From assembly GCF_006974125.1 (NCBI RefSeq), contig NZ_CP037858.1, positions 2,232,001 through 2,296,000 of the forward strand: a stretch of DNA of 64,000 nt, written 5' to 3'. Below, in pieces: positions 43,322 to 53,862 of this stretch (position 1 is the first letter of the stretch; every line of letters starts with the position of its first letter). The position numbers and the translations under genes were made by a program. This DNA is from Stenotrophomonas maltophilia (lineage in GTDB: Bacteria; Pseudomonadota; Gammaproteobacteria; Xanthomonadales; Xanthomonadaceae). The notes below the pieces were generated by a model. It was not told the DNA's origin. It searched no databases and was given only the letters and a program-made list of their open reading frames with translations.

Positions 43322-43429
43322 CATCCACGCATGGCGTGGATCTACCGGGCATTGCGCGCGATGGGCATCCAAGCGTGGCGTGGATCGACCCTGGGGCCGT
43401 CATCAGTAGATCCACGCCATGCGTGGATG
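43322..43429. repeat. SMAG/REP element cluster
   Basis: Complement-oriented unit 43322-43345 (CATCCACGCATGG...TCTAC), a degenerate unit 43367-43390, and a plus-oriented unit 43406-43429 (GTAGATCCACGCC...). They sit between the candidate RNA terminator and mnmG. The remaining bases up to 43714 show no gene; they include the mnmG promoter region. Confidence 0.8.
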
Positions 43430-43714
43430 GGGCCTTTCCCGGCGCCCCAAAAAACAGGGCCGGACAGTCCCCCGACTGCCGGCCCTCTGCTCCCCCATCG
43501 TGCACCTGTACCGGCCCCTGTTCCAATTCCGGTCACGGGCGCCTACGGCGCCAGCCACGATGGGTGCTATTGGGTTATCTGCAAAAATCCTGCCAACTTT
43601 AGGGTTGATTTCGACGCCAACTGGCCGGCGCCGGCGTCCTGGCCCCGAATGGCGCTAAAATCGCCACCCCGGCGCCGGCGCCCGGCCGCGCCCGCCCCCA
43701 GCTGAACAGCCCCC

Positions 43715-45604
43715 ATGAATCCGTCCTTCCATCGTTACGACGTCATCGTCATCGGCGGTGGCCACGCTGGCACCGAAGCCGCGCTGGCCGCGGCCCGCAC
43801 CGGCGTGCGCACCCTGCTGCTGACCCACAACATCGAAACCGTGGGCGCGATGAGTTGCAACCCGGCCATCGGCGGCATCGGCAAGGGCCACCTGGTCAAG
43901 GAAATCGACGCCCTGGGCGGTGCGATGGCGCATGCCGCCGACCGCGCCGGCATCCAGTGGCGCACGCTCAACGCATCCAAGGGCCCGGCCGTGCGCGCCA
44001 CCCGCTGCCAGGCCGACCGCAACCTGTACCGCATGGCGATCCGCGCCATCGTCGAAGGCCAGGCCAACCTGACCGTGTTCCAGGCCGCGGTCGATGACCT
44101 GGTCATCGAAGGCGACGCCGTGCGTGGGGTCATCACCCAGACCGGCCTGCGCTTCGATGCCGAGGCCGTGGTGCTGACCGCCGGCACCTTCCTGGCCGGC
44201 AAGATCCATGTCGGCCCCACCCAGTACGCCGCCGGCCGCATGGGCGATCCGCCGGCCACCACGCTGGCGGCACGCCTGCGCGAACGTCCGTTCCAGGTGG
44301 ACCGCTTGAAGACCGGCACGCCGCCGCGCATCGATGGCCGTTCGCTGGATTACAGCGCGATGGACGAGCAGCCCGGCGACACGCCGCGTCCGGTGATGTC
44401 CTTCCTCGGCTCGGTGGACGAGCATCCGCAGCAGGTCAGCTGCTGGATCACCCACACCACCGAGCAGACCCACCAGATCATCCGCGACGCGCTGCATCGC
44501 TCGCCGCTGTACAGCGGCCAGATCGAGGGCATCGGCCCGCGCTACTGCCCGTCCATCGAGGACAAGGTGGTGCGCTTCGCCGAAAAGGCCAGCCACCAGA
44601 TCTTCGTCGAACCCGAAGGCCTGGGCATCGTCGAGATCTACCCCAACGGCATTTCCACCTCGCTGCCCTTCGACGTGCAGCTGGAGATGGTGCGCAGCAT
44701 CCGCGGCTTCGAAAACGCGCATATCACCCGCCCCGGCTATGCGATCGAGTACGACTTCTTCGACCCGCGCGGGCTGAAGGCTTCGCTGGAAACCAAGCTG
44801 GTCAACGGCCTGTTCTTCGCTGGCCAGATCAACGGCACCACCGGTTATGAAGAAGCCGCCGCGCAGGGACTGCTGGCCGGCCTCAACGCCGCGCGCCAGG
44901 TGCGCGGGCTGGACGGCTGGTGCCCGCGCCGCGATGAGGCGTACCTGGGCGTGCTGGTGGATGACCTGATCACCCACGGCACCAACGAGCCGTACCGCAT
45001 GTTCACCAGCCGCGCCGAATACCGCCTGCAGCTGCGCGAGGACAATGCCGACCAGCGCCTGACCCCGGCCGGTCGCGAGATGGGCCTGGTCGATGACCGC
45101 CGCTGGAACGCGTTCGAGACCAAGCAGGCTGCCGTGGCCGCCGAGCGCGTGCGATTGGGTGCACTGTGGGCGACCCCGGCCAATGCGCTGGGCCGCGAAG
45201 TGCAGGAAACGCTGGGCGTGGCGGTCAGCCGCGAAACCAATGTGCTGGACCTGATCAAGCGCCCCGAGCTGGATTACGCGCAGCTGATGCAGGTGCCGTC
45301 GCTGGGCCCGGCCGTGGCCGACGCCAAAGTCGCCGAACAGGTGGAGATCGGGGTGAAGTACGCCGGCTACCTGGATCGCCAGCGCGAGGAAATCGAGCGG
45401 CAGCAGCGGCATGAGGCCACGCCGATCGCCGAGGCGTTCGACTATGCGACCGTGCGCGGGCTGTCGGCTGAGGCACTGCAGAAACTGGAACGTGTGCGCC
45501 CGCAGACCATCGGCCAGGCGCAGCGTATCCCGGGCATGACCCCGGCGGCGATCTCGCTGCTGCTGGTGCACCTGGAGCGGGCGCGGCGCGGACGCGTGGC
45601 GTAA
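43715..45604 (+). CDS. mnmG: tRNA uridine-5-carboxymethylaminomethyl modification enzyme MnmG (GidA)
   Basis: 629 residues, the usual length. FAD-binding N-terminus [19 protein letters not shown], then [19 protein letters not shown] and [20 protein letters not shown], all diagnostic of Mnm[21 protein letters not shown] and [20 protein letters not shown] follow, and the C-terminal helical domain (ERARRG end) binds MnmE and tRNA. With MnmE it installs the cmnm5 group at wobble U34 of certain tRNAs. It stands alone between SMAG clusters. Confidence 0.97.
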   Translation: MNPSFHRYDVIVIGGGHAGTEAALAAARTGVRTLLLTHNIETVGAMSCNPAIGGIGKGHLVKEIDALGGAMAHAADRAGIQWRTLNASKGPAVRATRCQADRNLYRMAIRAIVEGQANLTVFQAAVDDLVIEGDAVRGVITQTGLRFDAEAVVLTAGTFLAGKIHVGPTQYAAGRMGDPPATTLAARLRERPFQVDRLKTGTPPRIDGRSLDYSAMDEQPGDTPRPVMSFLGSVDEHPQQVSCWITHTTEQTHQIIRDALHRSPLYSGQIEGIGPRYCPSIEDKVVRFAEKASHQIFVEPEGLGIVEIYPNGISTSLPFDVQLEMVRSIRGFENAHITRPGYAIEYDFFDPRGLKASLETKLVNGLFFAGQINGTTGYEEAAAQGLLAGLNAARQVRGLDGWCPRRDEAYLGVLVDDLITHGTNEPYRMFTSRAEYRLQLREDNADQRLTPAGREMGLVDDRRWNAFETKQAAVAAERVRLGALWATPANALGREVQETLGVAVSRETNVLDLIKRPELDYAQLMQVPSLGPAVADAKVAEQVEIGVKYAGYLDRQREEIERQQRHEATPIAEAFDYATVRGLSAEALQKLERVRPQTIGQAQRIPGMTPAAISLLLVHLERARRGRVA

Positions 45605-45623
45605 CGCGGTCGAACCTGCTTCT

Positions 45624-45762
45624 GGTGGGTGCCGACCTTGGTCGGCACGAATCATCAGATCGCGATGCTGCATGCATTTGTGCCGACCAAGGCCTCCCGC
45701 CCCGGTAGATCCACGCCATGCGTGGATGAAGGCCTTTGTGCCGCCCCAGGTCGGCACCTACC
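45624..45762. repeat. SMAG/REP element cluster
   Basis: Three units in 140 bases: 45624-45648 (GTGGGTGCCGACC...), a typical GTAGATCCACGCC unit at 45705-45728, and an imperfect complement-oriented unit at about 45738-45762 ending GGCACCTACC. They separate the convergent mnmG and efflux genes. Confidence 0.75.
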
Positions 45763-45795
45763 GGAGCGGAAGACACACCCACATTGGCGGGCGCG

Positions 45796-47211
45796 TTACC
45801 GTGCGTCCGCGCCTCCGCCCAGCACCTTGAACAACGTCACCCGGTTGCCCGCTTCCTGCTGCTGCAGGGCGATCAGGTCCTGCTGCGCGGCATACAGGCT
45901 GCGCTGCGCGTCCAACGACTGCAGATAGCCATCCAGTCCGGTGCGGTAGCGTGCCTCGGCCAGCGTGTAGCTGCGCTGGCTGGCGGCCACCAACGCGCGT
46001 TGCGCATCGATCTGCGCGGCCAGGTGATCACGCGTGGCCAGCGCATCGGCCACTTCGCTGAAGGCCTGCTGGATCGCCTTCTCGTACTGCGCGATGCCGA
46101 TGTCCTTGCCGATCTTCGAGGCATCCAGCGACGCCTTCAGTGCGCCGGCATGGAAGATCGGCGCGGTGATGCTGGGCACGAACGACCAGCCACGGGTGCC
46201 GGCCGAGAACAGCGTCGACAACGCGGTGGAGCTGTGCCCGTAGTTGGCAGTCAACGTCAGCGTCGGGAAGAATGCAGCGCGCGCGGCACCGATATCGGCG
46301 TTGGCTGCCTGCAACGCATGCTCAGCGGACAGCACGTCCGGGCGCTGCAGCAACACGCTGGAGGGCAGGTTGGCGGGCAGCGGTGCCAGCGCGACGCTGC
46401 CTTCCAGCACCTGCGTTGTCGGCAGCAGGGCCGGATCCAGCGGCGCCCCCGCCAACAGCTGCAATGCATCACGATCCTGCGCCTGCTGCGTCTGCAGCTT
46501 GGCGAGCGCGCCGCGCGCGGCTTCCACGCTGGTCTGCACCTGCGACAGGTCCAGGCCCGAGGCCAACCCCTGCGCATGGCGGGCCTCGGTGCGCTGCAGG
46601 GTCTGCTGCTGGCTGTCCAGGGTCTGTTGCGTGAATGCCAGCGACTGCCCATCGGCGGCCAGCGCCAGCCACGCCGTCGCCACTTCGGCGACCAGGCTGG
46701 TGCGCGCCGCGCGCTGGTTCTCGGCACTGGCCAGCCAGTTCTGCAGGGCCTCGTTCTTCAGGCTGCGGATGCGACCGAACAGGTCCAGCTCCCAGCTGCT
46801 GATGCCCACCTGCACCGCATCGGACTCGGTCACCTGGGTGGCCCCGGTCTCACTGTTGGCATCGCTGACCCGCGAGCGGGTGACACTGCCGCTGGCATCC
46901 ACCGATGGCAGCAGCGCTGCACGCTGGATGCGGTACTGCGCCCGCTCCTTCTCCACCTGCAGCACGGCCACGCGCAGGTCGCGGTTGTTCTGCAGGGCCA
47001 GCGCGATCACCTGCTGCAGGCGCGGTTCGAGGAACACCTCACGCCATGCCGGCATCGCCAGCACAGGATCAGCTTCGCCGGTCGCTGCATTGCTGAACTG
47101 CATCGGCACCGGCGCCTCGGGCCGCTGGTAACGCGGCGCCATGCTCACGCAGCCACCGAGCACGGTGGTCATCGTCGCGGCCGTCAGGGCGCGCAGCAGC
47201 AACGGCTTCAT
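45796..47211 (-). CDS. smeC: RND efflux outer-membrane factor (SmeC/OprM type)
   Basis: 471 residues from ATG 47211. A lipoprotein signal (TMTTVLGGC) leads to the OMF start VSMAPRYQRPEAPVP, as in OprM homologues. Two internally repeated TolC-type halves are seen, with SSWELDLFGRIRSLKNEAL and LLQRPDVLSAEHALQAANAD in the first and second. It forms the trimeric outer-membrane exit duct of a drug pump. It overlaps the RND gene by four bases (ATGA). The name smeC is inferred from the gene order pump-plus-divergent two-component system. Confidence 0.82.
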   Translation of the reverse strand: MKPLLLRALTAATMTTVLGGCVSMAPRYQRPEAPVPMQFSNAATGEADPVLAMPAWREVFLEPRLQQVIALALQNNRDLRVAVLQVEKERAQYRIQRAALLPSVDASGSVTRSRVSDANSETGATQVTESDAVQVGISSWELDLFGRIRSLKNEALQNWLASAENQRAARTSLVAEVATAWLALAADGQSLAFTQQTLDSQQQTLQRTEARHAQGLASGLDLSQVQTSVEAARGALAKLQTQQAQDRDALQLLAGAPLDPALLPTTQVLEGSVALAPLPANLPSSVLLQRPDVLSAEHALQAANADIGAARAAFFPTLTLTANYGHSSTALSTLFSAGTRGWSFVPSITAPIFHAGALKASLDASKIGKDIGIAQYEKAIQQAFSEVADALATRDHLAAQIDAQRALVAASQRSYTLAEARYRTGLDGYLQSLDAQRSLYAAQQDLIALQQQEAGNRVTLFKVLGGGADAR

Positions 47212-50200
47212 GGGCTTGCCTCCAGGGCAATGGCTTGGGCCGCCGCGCGGCCCGGGAACATGCGGCGCACCAGCAGGTAGAACAACGGCACGAAGAACAT
47301 GCCCAGCACCATCGAGGCAACCGTACCACCGGCCACGCCGGTACCCAGCGAACGGCGCGCAGCCGAACCGGCGCCGGTGGCGAACACCAGCGGCAGTACG
47401 CCCATCAGGAACGCCAGCGAGGTCATTACGATCGGCCGCAGCCGGAGATAGACGGCCTGCAGGATCGCTTCGCGGGTGCTCTTGCCCTGCTGTTCGAGGA
47501 TGCGCGCGAACTCGACGATCAAGATGCCGTTCTTCGCTGCCAGACCAATCGTGGTCAACAGGCCGACCTGGAAGTACACATCGTTGTTGAGGCCACGCAG
47601 GTTCATCATCAGCACGGCACCGAACACGCCTACCGGCACGGCTAGCATCACCGCGAACGGCACCGCCCAGCTTTCATACAGCGCGGCCAGGCACAGGAAC
47701 ACGAACAGCAGCGAGATGGCATACAGCATCGGCGCCTGGTTGCCCGACAGCTGTTCCTGGTAGGCCATGTCCGACCAGGCGTGGCTGAAGCCTTCCGGCA
47801 GTGTGTCGGCCAGGCGCGCGATCTCGGCCATCGCCTCGCCGGAGCTGACACCCGGCGCCGGTTGGCCGGTGATTTCCATCGCCGAGATGCCGTTGTAGCG
47901 CTGCAGCGCGGCCGGTGCGCTGGTCCAGTGGGTGCTGACCAGCGACGACAGCGGCACCATCTGCCCGGCCTGGTTGCGCACGCTCCAGCGCTCGATGTCC
48001 TGCGGCTGCATGCGTGCTTCGGCGGTGCCCTGGATGAACACCTTCTTGATGCGGCCCTTGTAGATGAAGTTGTTGACGAAGTCGCCGCCCAGCGCCGCGT
48101 TCAAGGTGTCATTGATGTCCTGCGGGCTCACGCCCATCGCCTGCGCCTTGGCGTCGTCCACCTTCACCGCATACACCGGTGCATCTTCCAGGCTGGCATA
48201 GCGCACGTTGACCAGCCTCGGATCCTTGGCAGCTTCCTTCAGCAGGGTGTTGCGCGCGGCCACCGCGGCCGCATGGCCGGCACCGCCTTCGTCCTGCAGT
48301 TCCAGGGTGAATCCGCCCGCATCACCCAGGCCGAGGATGGCCGGTGGCGAGGTGATGAACACCTGTGCATCGGGCACGCTGGCCATGGCTGTAGTCAAGC
48401 GCGCGGCGATGGTATCGGCATCATCCTTGCGGTCATCCCAATCCTTCAGGCGGATGAAGGCCTGACCGACGTTCTGGCCGCTGCCGGTCACGCTGAAACC
48501 GGCGGTGGCCTGGATCGACAGAACGCTGTCGTCCTTCACCGCGGCGGCACTCAGGCGATCCATCACCGCCCGCGTCTGCTCCAGCGTGGAACCGGCCGGC
48601 AGCTTCACCAGCGCGTTGAGCATGCCCTGGTCCTCATCAGGCAGGAATGCACCCGGCAGGTGCCATAGCAGCAGGCCGGTGGCCACGCTCAGCACCAGGT
48701 AGAACACCACGCCCAGCGTGCGCCGGCCGAGGAATCCATCCACCCGACGACGCAGGCCGTTGGAGGTGCGTTCGAAGCGGTGATTGAACCAGATGAAGAA
48801 CTTGCCCAGCAGGCTCGGTTCGCCGCCGTGGTCTCCATGCGGGTGGCCGCCCTTGGGGATCTGATGCAGGATGCTGCCGCACAGCGCGGGGGTGATGGTC
48901 ATCGCCACCAGCACCGACAGGATCATCGCTGCAGCAATCGTCACCGAGAACTGGCGGTAGATCACGCCGGTGACACCGCTGAAGAACGCCATCGGCAGGA
49001 ACACCGCGGTCAGCACCAGCACGATGCCGACCAGCGCGCCGGTGATCTGGCCCATCGCCTTGAGTGTGGCCGGCTTCGGCGCCAGCCCTTCGAAGGTCAT
49101 CACCCGCTCCACGTTCTCCACCACCACGATGGCATCGTCCACCAGCAGGCCGATGGCCAGCACCAGTGCGAACATGGTCAGCGTGTTGATCGAATAGCCG
49201 AACGCGGCCAGCACGCCGAACGTGCCCAGCAGCACCACCGGCACCGCGATGGTCGGGATCAGGGTGGCGCGCCAGTTCTGCAGGAACAGGTACATCACCA
49301 GCACCACCAGGATGATCGCCTCGATCAGGGTGATCACCACTTCCTTCAGCGAGATGGTCACGAACGGCGTGGTGGTGAAGGCCACGTGGGCGGTGTAGCC
49401 ATGCGGCCAGTACTTCTGCAGCTGCTGAAGCCGTGCATCGATGGCCTTGGAGACGGCGATCGCGTTCGCACCGGCATTGAGTTCAATGCCCAGCGAGGCC
49501 GACGGCTTGCCGTTGAAGGTGCTGATGCTGTCGTAGCTCTCCGGCCCCAGGCCGATCGTCGCCACGTCGCCCAGGTGCACCACGCTGCCGTTGGCGTCAG
49601 CCTTGAGCACCACCTGCGCGAACTGCTCGGGCGTGTGCAGGCGGCTGCGCGCGGTCACCGTGGCGTCGAGCTGCTGGCCCTTCAGCGCCGGCTGGCCGCC
49701 GAGTTCACCGGCCGACACGTCGGTGTTCTGCGCCTGCAGTGCGGTCTCGATGTCCGACGGCATCAGTGCGTACTGGCGCATCTTCTCCGGATCCAGCCAG
49801 ATCCGCATGGCGTACTCCTGGCCGATCGGCTGGATGTTGCCGACACCGCTGACGCGGCTGATCTGGTCGTCGATGCGCGCTTCCATGAAGTTGGCGACAT
49901 CGAAGTTGTCCATGCTGCCGTCTTCGCTGGTGAACGACAGCACCTCGAAGATCGAACCACTGGACTTGGTGATGGTCAGGCCGTTCTGCTGCACCGCCTG
50001 CGGCAGCGTGGCCATGGCGGCCTGCAGCTGGTTCTGCACCTGCACCTGCGCCGTATCCGGATTGGTGCCGGTGGCGAACACCAGATTCACCTGCGCCGAG
50101 CCGTCCGAGGCACTGGTCGAGGTCATGTACATCAGGTGATCGAGGCTCTGCTGCGACTGCTCGATGACCTGGGTGACCGCGTTTTCCACGGTCTGCGACG

Positions 50201-50357
50201 AGGCACCGGTGTAGGTGGCGCGGATGGTGATGGTGGGCGGAGCGATCTGCGGGTAGCGGTCCACCGGCAGGATCAGGATCGCAAGCAGGCCGAGCAGGCT
50301 GACCGCGATGGCGATCACCCAGGCGAAGATCGGCCGGTCGATGAAGAAACGAACCAT
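47208..50357 (-). CDS. smeB: RND multidrug efflux transporter (HAE1 family, SmeB type)
   Basis: 1049 residues, full length for HAE1. Helix 1 is MVRFFIDRPIFAWVIAIAVS. The proton-relay region of helix 4 is ALVLAIGLLVDDAIVVVENV with the paired Asp, and GLAAKNGILIVEFARILEQQ lies in the second half. Two large periplasmic loops flank these. It uses the proton gradient to expel drugs from periplasm and inner membrane into the outer-membrane channel. The gene follows smeA by 12 bases and overlaps smeC. Confidence 0.92.
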   Translation of the reverse strand: MVRFFIDRPIFAWVIAIAVSLLGLLAILILPVDRYPQIAPPTITIRATYTGASSQTVENAVTQVIEQSQQSLDHLMYMTSTSASDGSAQVNLVFATGTNPDTAQVQVQNQLQAAMATLPQAVQQNGLTITKSSGSIFEVLSFTSEDGSMDNFDVANFMEARIDDQISRVSGVGNIQPIGQEYAMRIWLDPEKMRQYALMPSDIETALQAQNTDVSAGELGGQPALKGQQLDATVTARSRLHTPEQFAQVVLKADANGSVVHLGDVATIGLGPESYDSISTFNGKPSASLGIELNAGANAIAVSKAIDARLQQLQKYWPHGYTAHVAFTTTPFVTISLKEVVITLIEAIILVVLVMYLFLQNWRATLIPTIAVPVVLLGTFGVLAAFGYSINTLTMFALVLAIGLLVDDAIVVVENVERVMTFEGLAPKPATLKAMGQITGALVGIVLVLTAVFLPMAFFSGVTGVIYRQFSVTIAAAMILSVLVAMTITPALCGSILHQIPKGGHPHGDHGGEPSLLGKFFIWFNHRFERTSNGLRRRVDGFLGRRTLGVVFYLVLSVATGLLLWHLPGAFLPDEDQGMLNALVKLPAGSTLEQTRAVMDRLSAAAVKDDSVLSIQATAGFSVTGSGQNVGQAFIRLKDWDDRKDDADTIAARLTTAMASVPDAQVFITSPPAILGLGDAGGFTLELQDEGGAGHAAAVAARNTLLKEAAKDPRLVNVRYASLEDAPVYAVKVDDAKAQAMGVSPQDINDTLNAALGGDFVNNFIYKGRIKKVFIQGTAEARMQPQDIERWSVRNQAGQMVPLSSLVSTHWTSAPAALQRYNGISAMEITGQPAPGVSSGEAMAEIARLADTLPEGFSHAWSDMAYQEQLSGNQAPMLYAISLLFVFLCLAALYESWAVPFAVMLAVPVGVFGAVLMMNLRGLNNDVYFQVGLLTTIGLAAKNGILIVEFARILEQQGKSTREAILQAVYLRLRPIVMTSLAFLMGVLPLVFATGAGSAARRSLGTGVAGGTVASMVLGMFFVPLFYLLVRRMFPGRAAAQAIALEASP

Positions 50358-50369
50358 GTGCGGCAGGCC

Positions 50370-51566
50370 TCAGTGCGACTTTTCGTCGGTGTTGCCGTTC
50401 GGGTCGACCGCCGGCATCGCGGCCAGCTGTACCGTGGTGGCCGCCACTGCCTTCACCTGCTGGCCCAGCGATACCGCGCTGCCGTTGCTGACGATCACCC
50501 GTTCGCCGGCCTTGAGGCCATCGGTGATCTGCCACTGGTTGCCGACCACCTGGCCGGTGCTGACCCGGCGCTCGACCACATGATCCCTGGCGTCGAGCAG
50601 GCGCAGCAGCGGCTCGCCGCGCTCGTTGCGCATCACCGCCTTCTGCGGCACCAGCAGCGCGCGCGCGTCGGTGGCCATCGGCAGCACCGCCTTCAGGTAC
50701 ATGCCGGGCAGCAACAGACCGTCCGGGTTCGGGATGACCGCGCGCAGCACCACGTTGCCGGTGCCCGGATCAACCGCGCTGCCAACGAACTCCAGGGTGC
50801 CCTCATGCGCATAGGTGCTGCCGTCCTCCAGCAGCACCTTCACCTGTACCTTGCCATCGATGGCCTTCACCAGGCCGGCATCGAGCTGCTTGCGCAGCGC
50901 CAGCATCTGCGTGCTGGACTGGGTGACATCCAGGTACACCGGGTCCAGCCGCTGGATGGTGGTCAGCGCGGCATCCTGCCCGGCCGCGACCAGCGCACCA
51001 GCGGTCACGCTGGAAGTGCCAATGCGACCGTCGATGGGCGCGGTCACCCGCGTGTAGTCAAGGTTGATGCGGGCGGCCTGCAATGCAGCGCGCGCGGCAA
51101 TCACGTTGGCCTGCGCCTGCTTCAGCGCCGAGGTGGCGTCGTCGGCATCCTGCTTGCTGGCCGCATCCATGCTCACCAGCGCGCGGGTGCGCTCGGCCTT
51201 GGGCTGTGCCGACAACACGGTGGCCTCGGCCTGCGCCAGCTGCCCGCGCGCGGTATCGAAAGCAGCCTGGTACGGCGCCGGGTCGACCTGATACAGCAGC
51301 TGCCCTGCCTTGACCTGCTGGCCTTCGGTGAACAGACGCTGGCGGATCAGGCCGCCGATCTGCGGCCGCACCTCGGAGATCTCGAACGGCACGGCGCGGC
51401 CGGGCAAGGTCTGCTGCAGTGCCAGCGGCTGCGCGCTGGCGGTGATGACGCCCACTTCGGGCATGGCCGGGGCTTCAGTCCTGCCCGCCGAACAGGCCGC
51501 CAGGGCCAGCAGCAGGGGCAGCAGCAGGGGACGCGGGGAACGGGACAGCGGGCGCAGGAGGGACAT
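50370..51566 (-). CDS. smeA: RND efflux membrane-fusion lipoprotein (SmeA type)
   Basis: 398 residues from ATG 51566. The lipobox ALAAC anchors it in the inner membrane. HlyD/AcrA-type segments follow: EVRPQIGGLIRQRLFTEGQQ and AGQLLYQVDPAPYQAAFD (lipoyl domain), a coiled-coil hairpin (AQAEATVLSAQPKAERT), NLDYTRVTAPIDGRIGTSSV and LLLPGMYLKAVLP. It bridges pump and duct. It is the first gene of the efflux operon, 130 bases from the divergent sensor kinase gene, so the shared gap holds both promoters. Confidence 0.9.
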   Translation of the reverse strand: MSLLRPLSRSPRPLLLPLLLALAACSAGRTEAPAMPEVGVITASAQPLALQQTLPGRAVPFEISEVRPQIGGLIRQRLFTEGQQVKAGQLLYQVDPAPYQAAFDTARGQLAQAEATVLSAQPKAERTRALVSMDAASKQDADDATSALKQAQANVIAARAALQAARINLDYTRVTAPIDGRIGTSSVTAGALVAAGQDAALTTIQRLDPVYLDVTQSSTQMLALRKQLDAGLVKAIDGKVQVKVLLEDGSTYAHEGTLEFVGSAVDPGTGNVVLRAVIPNPDGLLLPGMYLKAVLPMATDARALLVPQKAVMRNERGEPLLRLLDARDHVVERRVSTGQVVGNQWQITDGLKAGERVIVSNGSAVSLGQQVKAVAATTVQLAAMPAVDPNGNTDEKSH

Positions 51567-51696
51567 GGGGGGCGTGGGGGGCCTTGCGTGGACCCGTGCA
51601 CGCTGCCGTGGAACTGTGCAGAGAATATGGAGATTGTGCGACCGGCTCAGCTGGCGCTTGCTTTCGGCGCCGCATGCGCCGCTAATGGCCTCCGCG

Positions 51697-53088
51697 ATGG
51701 CGAAGATTCGACTCAAATTCGGCCTGACCGCGAAGACCTTCCTCGCGATCTTCACCGCCTGCCTGCTGGTGCTGGCAGTGAACGGTATTGCCAGCCGCGT
51801 GGCCTTCCAGACCGGCTTCCTGGACTACCTCAACGACCAGGGCGACCTGCGCATGCAGCGGCTGATGCCACACCTGCAGCGCGAGTACCGCGAGCACGGT
51901 GGCTGGGAGCATCTGCATGGTGATGGCGACCGCTGGGCGCGGTTGCTGCGCCCGGATCTGGCCCATGGGCACGAAGGACCGGTGCCGCCGCTGTCCGACC
52001 AGACCGGCGTGCCCTCGCGTCTGGGCCTGTTCGATGCGCAGCACCGCTTCGTGGCCGGCAACCCCGACGCCACCAGCGATGACGAGCCGCACGCGGTGCA
52101 GGTGGACGGGCAGACCGTAGGTTGGCTGGGCATGGTCCCCTTCCAGACCGTCATCGCCACCAACGACCTGAATTTCTACAACACCCAGGTGCGTGCCTGG
52201 TGGGTGATCGGCATTGCACTACTGCTGGTGACGGTACTGCTGGCCTGGCTGGTATCGCGTGCGCTGCGCAAGCGCCTGGCCAAGCTGGCCGCGGCCACGC
52301 ACCGGCTGGCCGCCGGTGACTACGCCACCCGCATCGAGCGCACCAGCGACGATGAGCTGGACGCACTGGTCAACGACTTCAACCGGATGGCGCAGGCGCT
52401 GGACGATACCGAGCGCAACCGCCGCGCCTTCATTGCCGACATCTCGCATGAACTGCGCACGCCGCTGGCGGTGGTGCGCGCCGAGCTGGAGGCGATCGAA
52501 GATGGCATCCGTCCGCTGGACCGCGCCAACCTGGTGGGCCTGCAGGGCGAGATCCACCAGCTGGGCAAGCTGATCGACGACCTGCACGACCTGTCGATGA
52601 CCCAGTCCGGCGGCCTGGCGTACCGCTTCGCGCCACTGGACCTGGTGGCGCTGCTTCGCAGCGAACTCAATGGCATGCGCGTGCGCTTTGCCAATGCAGG
52701 CCTGGCGCTGGAAGAAGATCTGCCCGCCACGCCGTTGCAGGTGTCCGGTGACGAACGGCGCCTGCAGCAGGTGCTGGCCAACCTGCTGGAAAATGCACTG
52801 CGCTACACCCACGCCGGTGGCCGCGTACTCGTGCAGGCAGCGCGCGTGCCTGCCGGCCTGCAGCTGATCGTGGAAGACACCGCGCCGGGTGTGCCGGCCG
52901 ACAAGTGCGCGCTGCTGTTCGAACGCTTCTACCGCGTGGAAAGTTCGCGCAACCGCGCCAGTGGCGGCAGCGGGCTGGGCCTGGCCATCAGCCACAACAT
53001 CATCCTGGCCCACCACGGCGTCATCCACGCCGAGCCCTCGCCACTGGGCGGGCTGCGCGTGGTCATCACCCTGCCGGAGCCTGCATGA
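51697..53088 (+). CDS. smeS: Sensor histidine kinase (BaeS/SmeS type)
   Basis: 463 residues from ATG 51697 (ATG 51685 is also in frame; neither has a clear ribosome site). Helix 1 (TFLAIFTACLLVLAVNGIA) and helix 2 (WWVIGIALLLVTVLLAWLV) enclose a periplasmic sensor of about 140 residues. A HAMP domain (RLAAGDYATRIE) follows, then FIADISHELRTPLAVV with the phospho-acceptor His251, the N box NLLENALRYTHAGG and the G boxes VPADKCALLFERFY and GGSGLGLAISHN. It probably controls the divergent pump. Its stop overlaps the regulator start (ATGA). Confidence 0.88.
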   Translation: MAKIRLKFGLTAKTFLAIFTACLLVLAVNGIASRVAFQTGFLDYLNDQGDLRMQRLMPHLQREYREHGGWEHLHGDGDRWARLLRPDLAHGHEGPVPPLSDQTGVPSRLGLFDAQHRFVAGNPDATSDDEPHAVQVDGQTVGWLGMVPFQTVIATNDLNFYNTQVRAWWVIGIALLLVTVLLAWLVSRALRKRLAKLAAATHRLAAGDYATRIERTSDDELDALVNDFNRMAQALDDTERNRRAFIADISHELRTPLAVVRAELEAIEDGIRPLDRANLVGLQGEIHQLGKLIDDLHDLSMTQSGGLAYRFAPLDLVALLRSELNGMRVRFANAGLALEEDLPATPLQVSGDERRLQQVLANLLENALRYTHAGGRVLVQAARVPAGLQLIVEDTAPGVPADKCALLFERFYRVESSRNRASGGSGLGLAISHNIILAHHGVIHAEPSPLGGLRVVITLPEPA

Positions 53089-53774
53089 GCACGTCGCCCG
53101 CCACGTCCGCGAAGATCCTGATCGTCGAGGACAAGCCACGCCTGGCCTCGGTACTGCGCGACTACCTGGCCGCTGCCGGCATGGCCAGCGAGTGGGTGGA
53201 CGACGGTGGCCAGGTGATCGAGGCGTTCGCGCGCTACCAGCCCGACCTGGTGCTGCTGGACCTGATGCTGCCGCAGCGCGACGGCGTGGACCTGTGCCGC
53301 GAACTGCGCGCCGGCAGCGATGTGCCGGTCATCATGGTCACCGCACGGGTGGAAGAGATCGACCGCCTGCTGGGCCTGGAGATCGGTGCCGACGACTACA
53401 TCTGCAAGCCGTTCAGTCCGCGTGAAGTGGTCGCTCGGGTGATGGCGGTGCTGCGCCGCTACCGCCCGGACCCCGGTGCGCGCGCCAACGGCGGCCTGCA
53501 CATCGACGAGCCGGCCGCACGCGCCACCTGGAACGGCAAGGGCCTGGACCTGACCCCGGTGGAATACCGCCTGCTGCGCACGCTGCTGGCCACGCCGGGC
53601 CGGATCTGGGCGCGCGATGAACTGCTCGACCGGCTGTACCTGGACCATCGCGTGGTGGTCGACCGCACCGTCGACAGCCATGTGCGCAACCTGCGCCGCA
53701 AGCTGGCCGACGCCGGCATGGAAGGCGAACCGATCCGTTCGGTGTACGGCATGGGCTACAGCTACGAGCCGTGA
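53085..53774 (+). CDS. smeR: OmpR-family response regulator (BaeR/SmeR type)
   Basis: 229 residues from ATG 53085. The receiver domain has AKILIVEDKPRLASVL, phospho-acceptor Asp59 in LVLLDLMLPQRDG, the Thr in VIMVTARV and the Lys in ADDYICKPFSPRE. The winged-helix output domain has LDLTPVEYRLLRTLLATPG and VDSHVRNLRRKLADAG, ending SVYGMGYSYEP. It pairs with the overlapping kinase gene. The assignment to SmeR of the SmeABC system is inferred from gene order, since SmeYZ is also adjacent to a two-component pair but lacks its own outer-membrane gene. Confidence 0.88.
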   Translation: MSTSPATSAKILIVEDKPRLASVLRDYLAAAGMASEWVDDGGQVIEAFARYQPDLVLLDLMLPQRDGVDLCRELRAGSDVPVIMVTARVEEIDRLLGLEIGADDYICKPFSPREVVARVMAVLRRYRPDPGARANGGLHIDEPAARATWNGKGLDLTPVEYRLLRTLLATPGRIWARDELLDRLYLDHRVVVDRTVDSHVRNLRRKLADAGMEGEPIRSVYGMGYSYEP

Positions 53775-53862
53775 TCGCGTTCGCCTGGCTTGGCCCGGCA
53801 GGCGCAGTGTGTTCGATCTGCGCTACATTCGAGAACGCTCGACATCAACGAATCACGACTGC

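Noticed and set aside
43655..45757. Minus-strand 700-codon frame opposite mnmG
   Set aside because: mnmG is unmistakable on the plus strand; the antisense frame shows no family resemblance.
48780..51923. Plus-strand frame of about 1050 codons opposite the RND pump genes
   Set aside because: Antisense shadow; both minus-strand efflux proteins show full motif sets.
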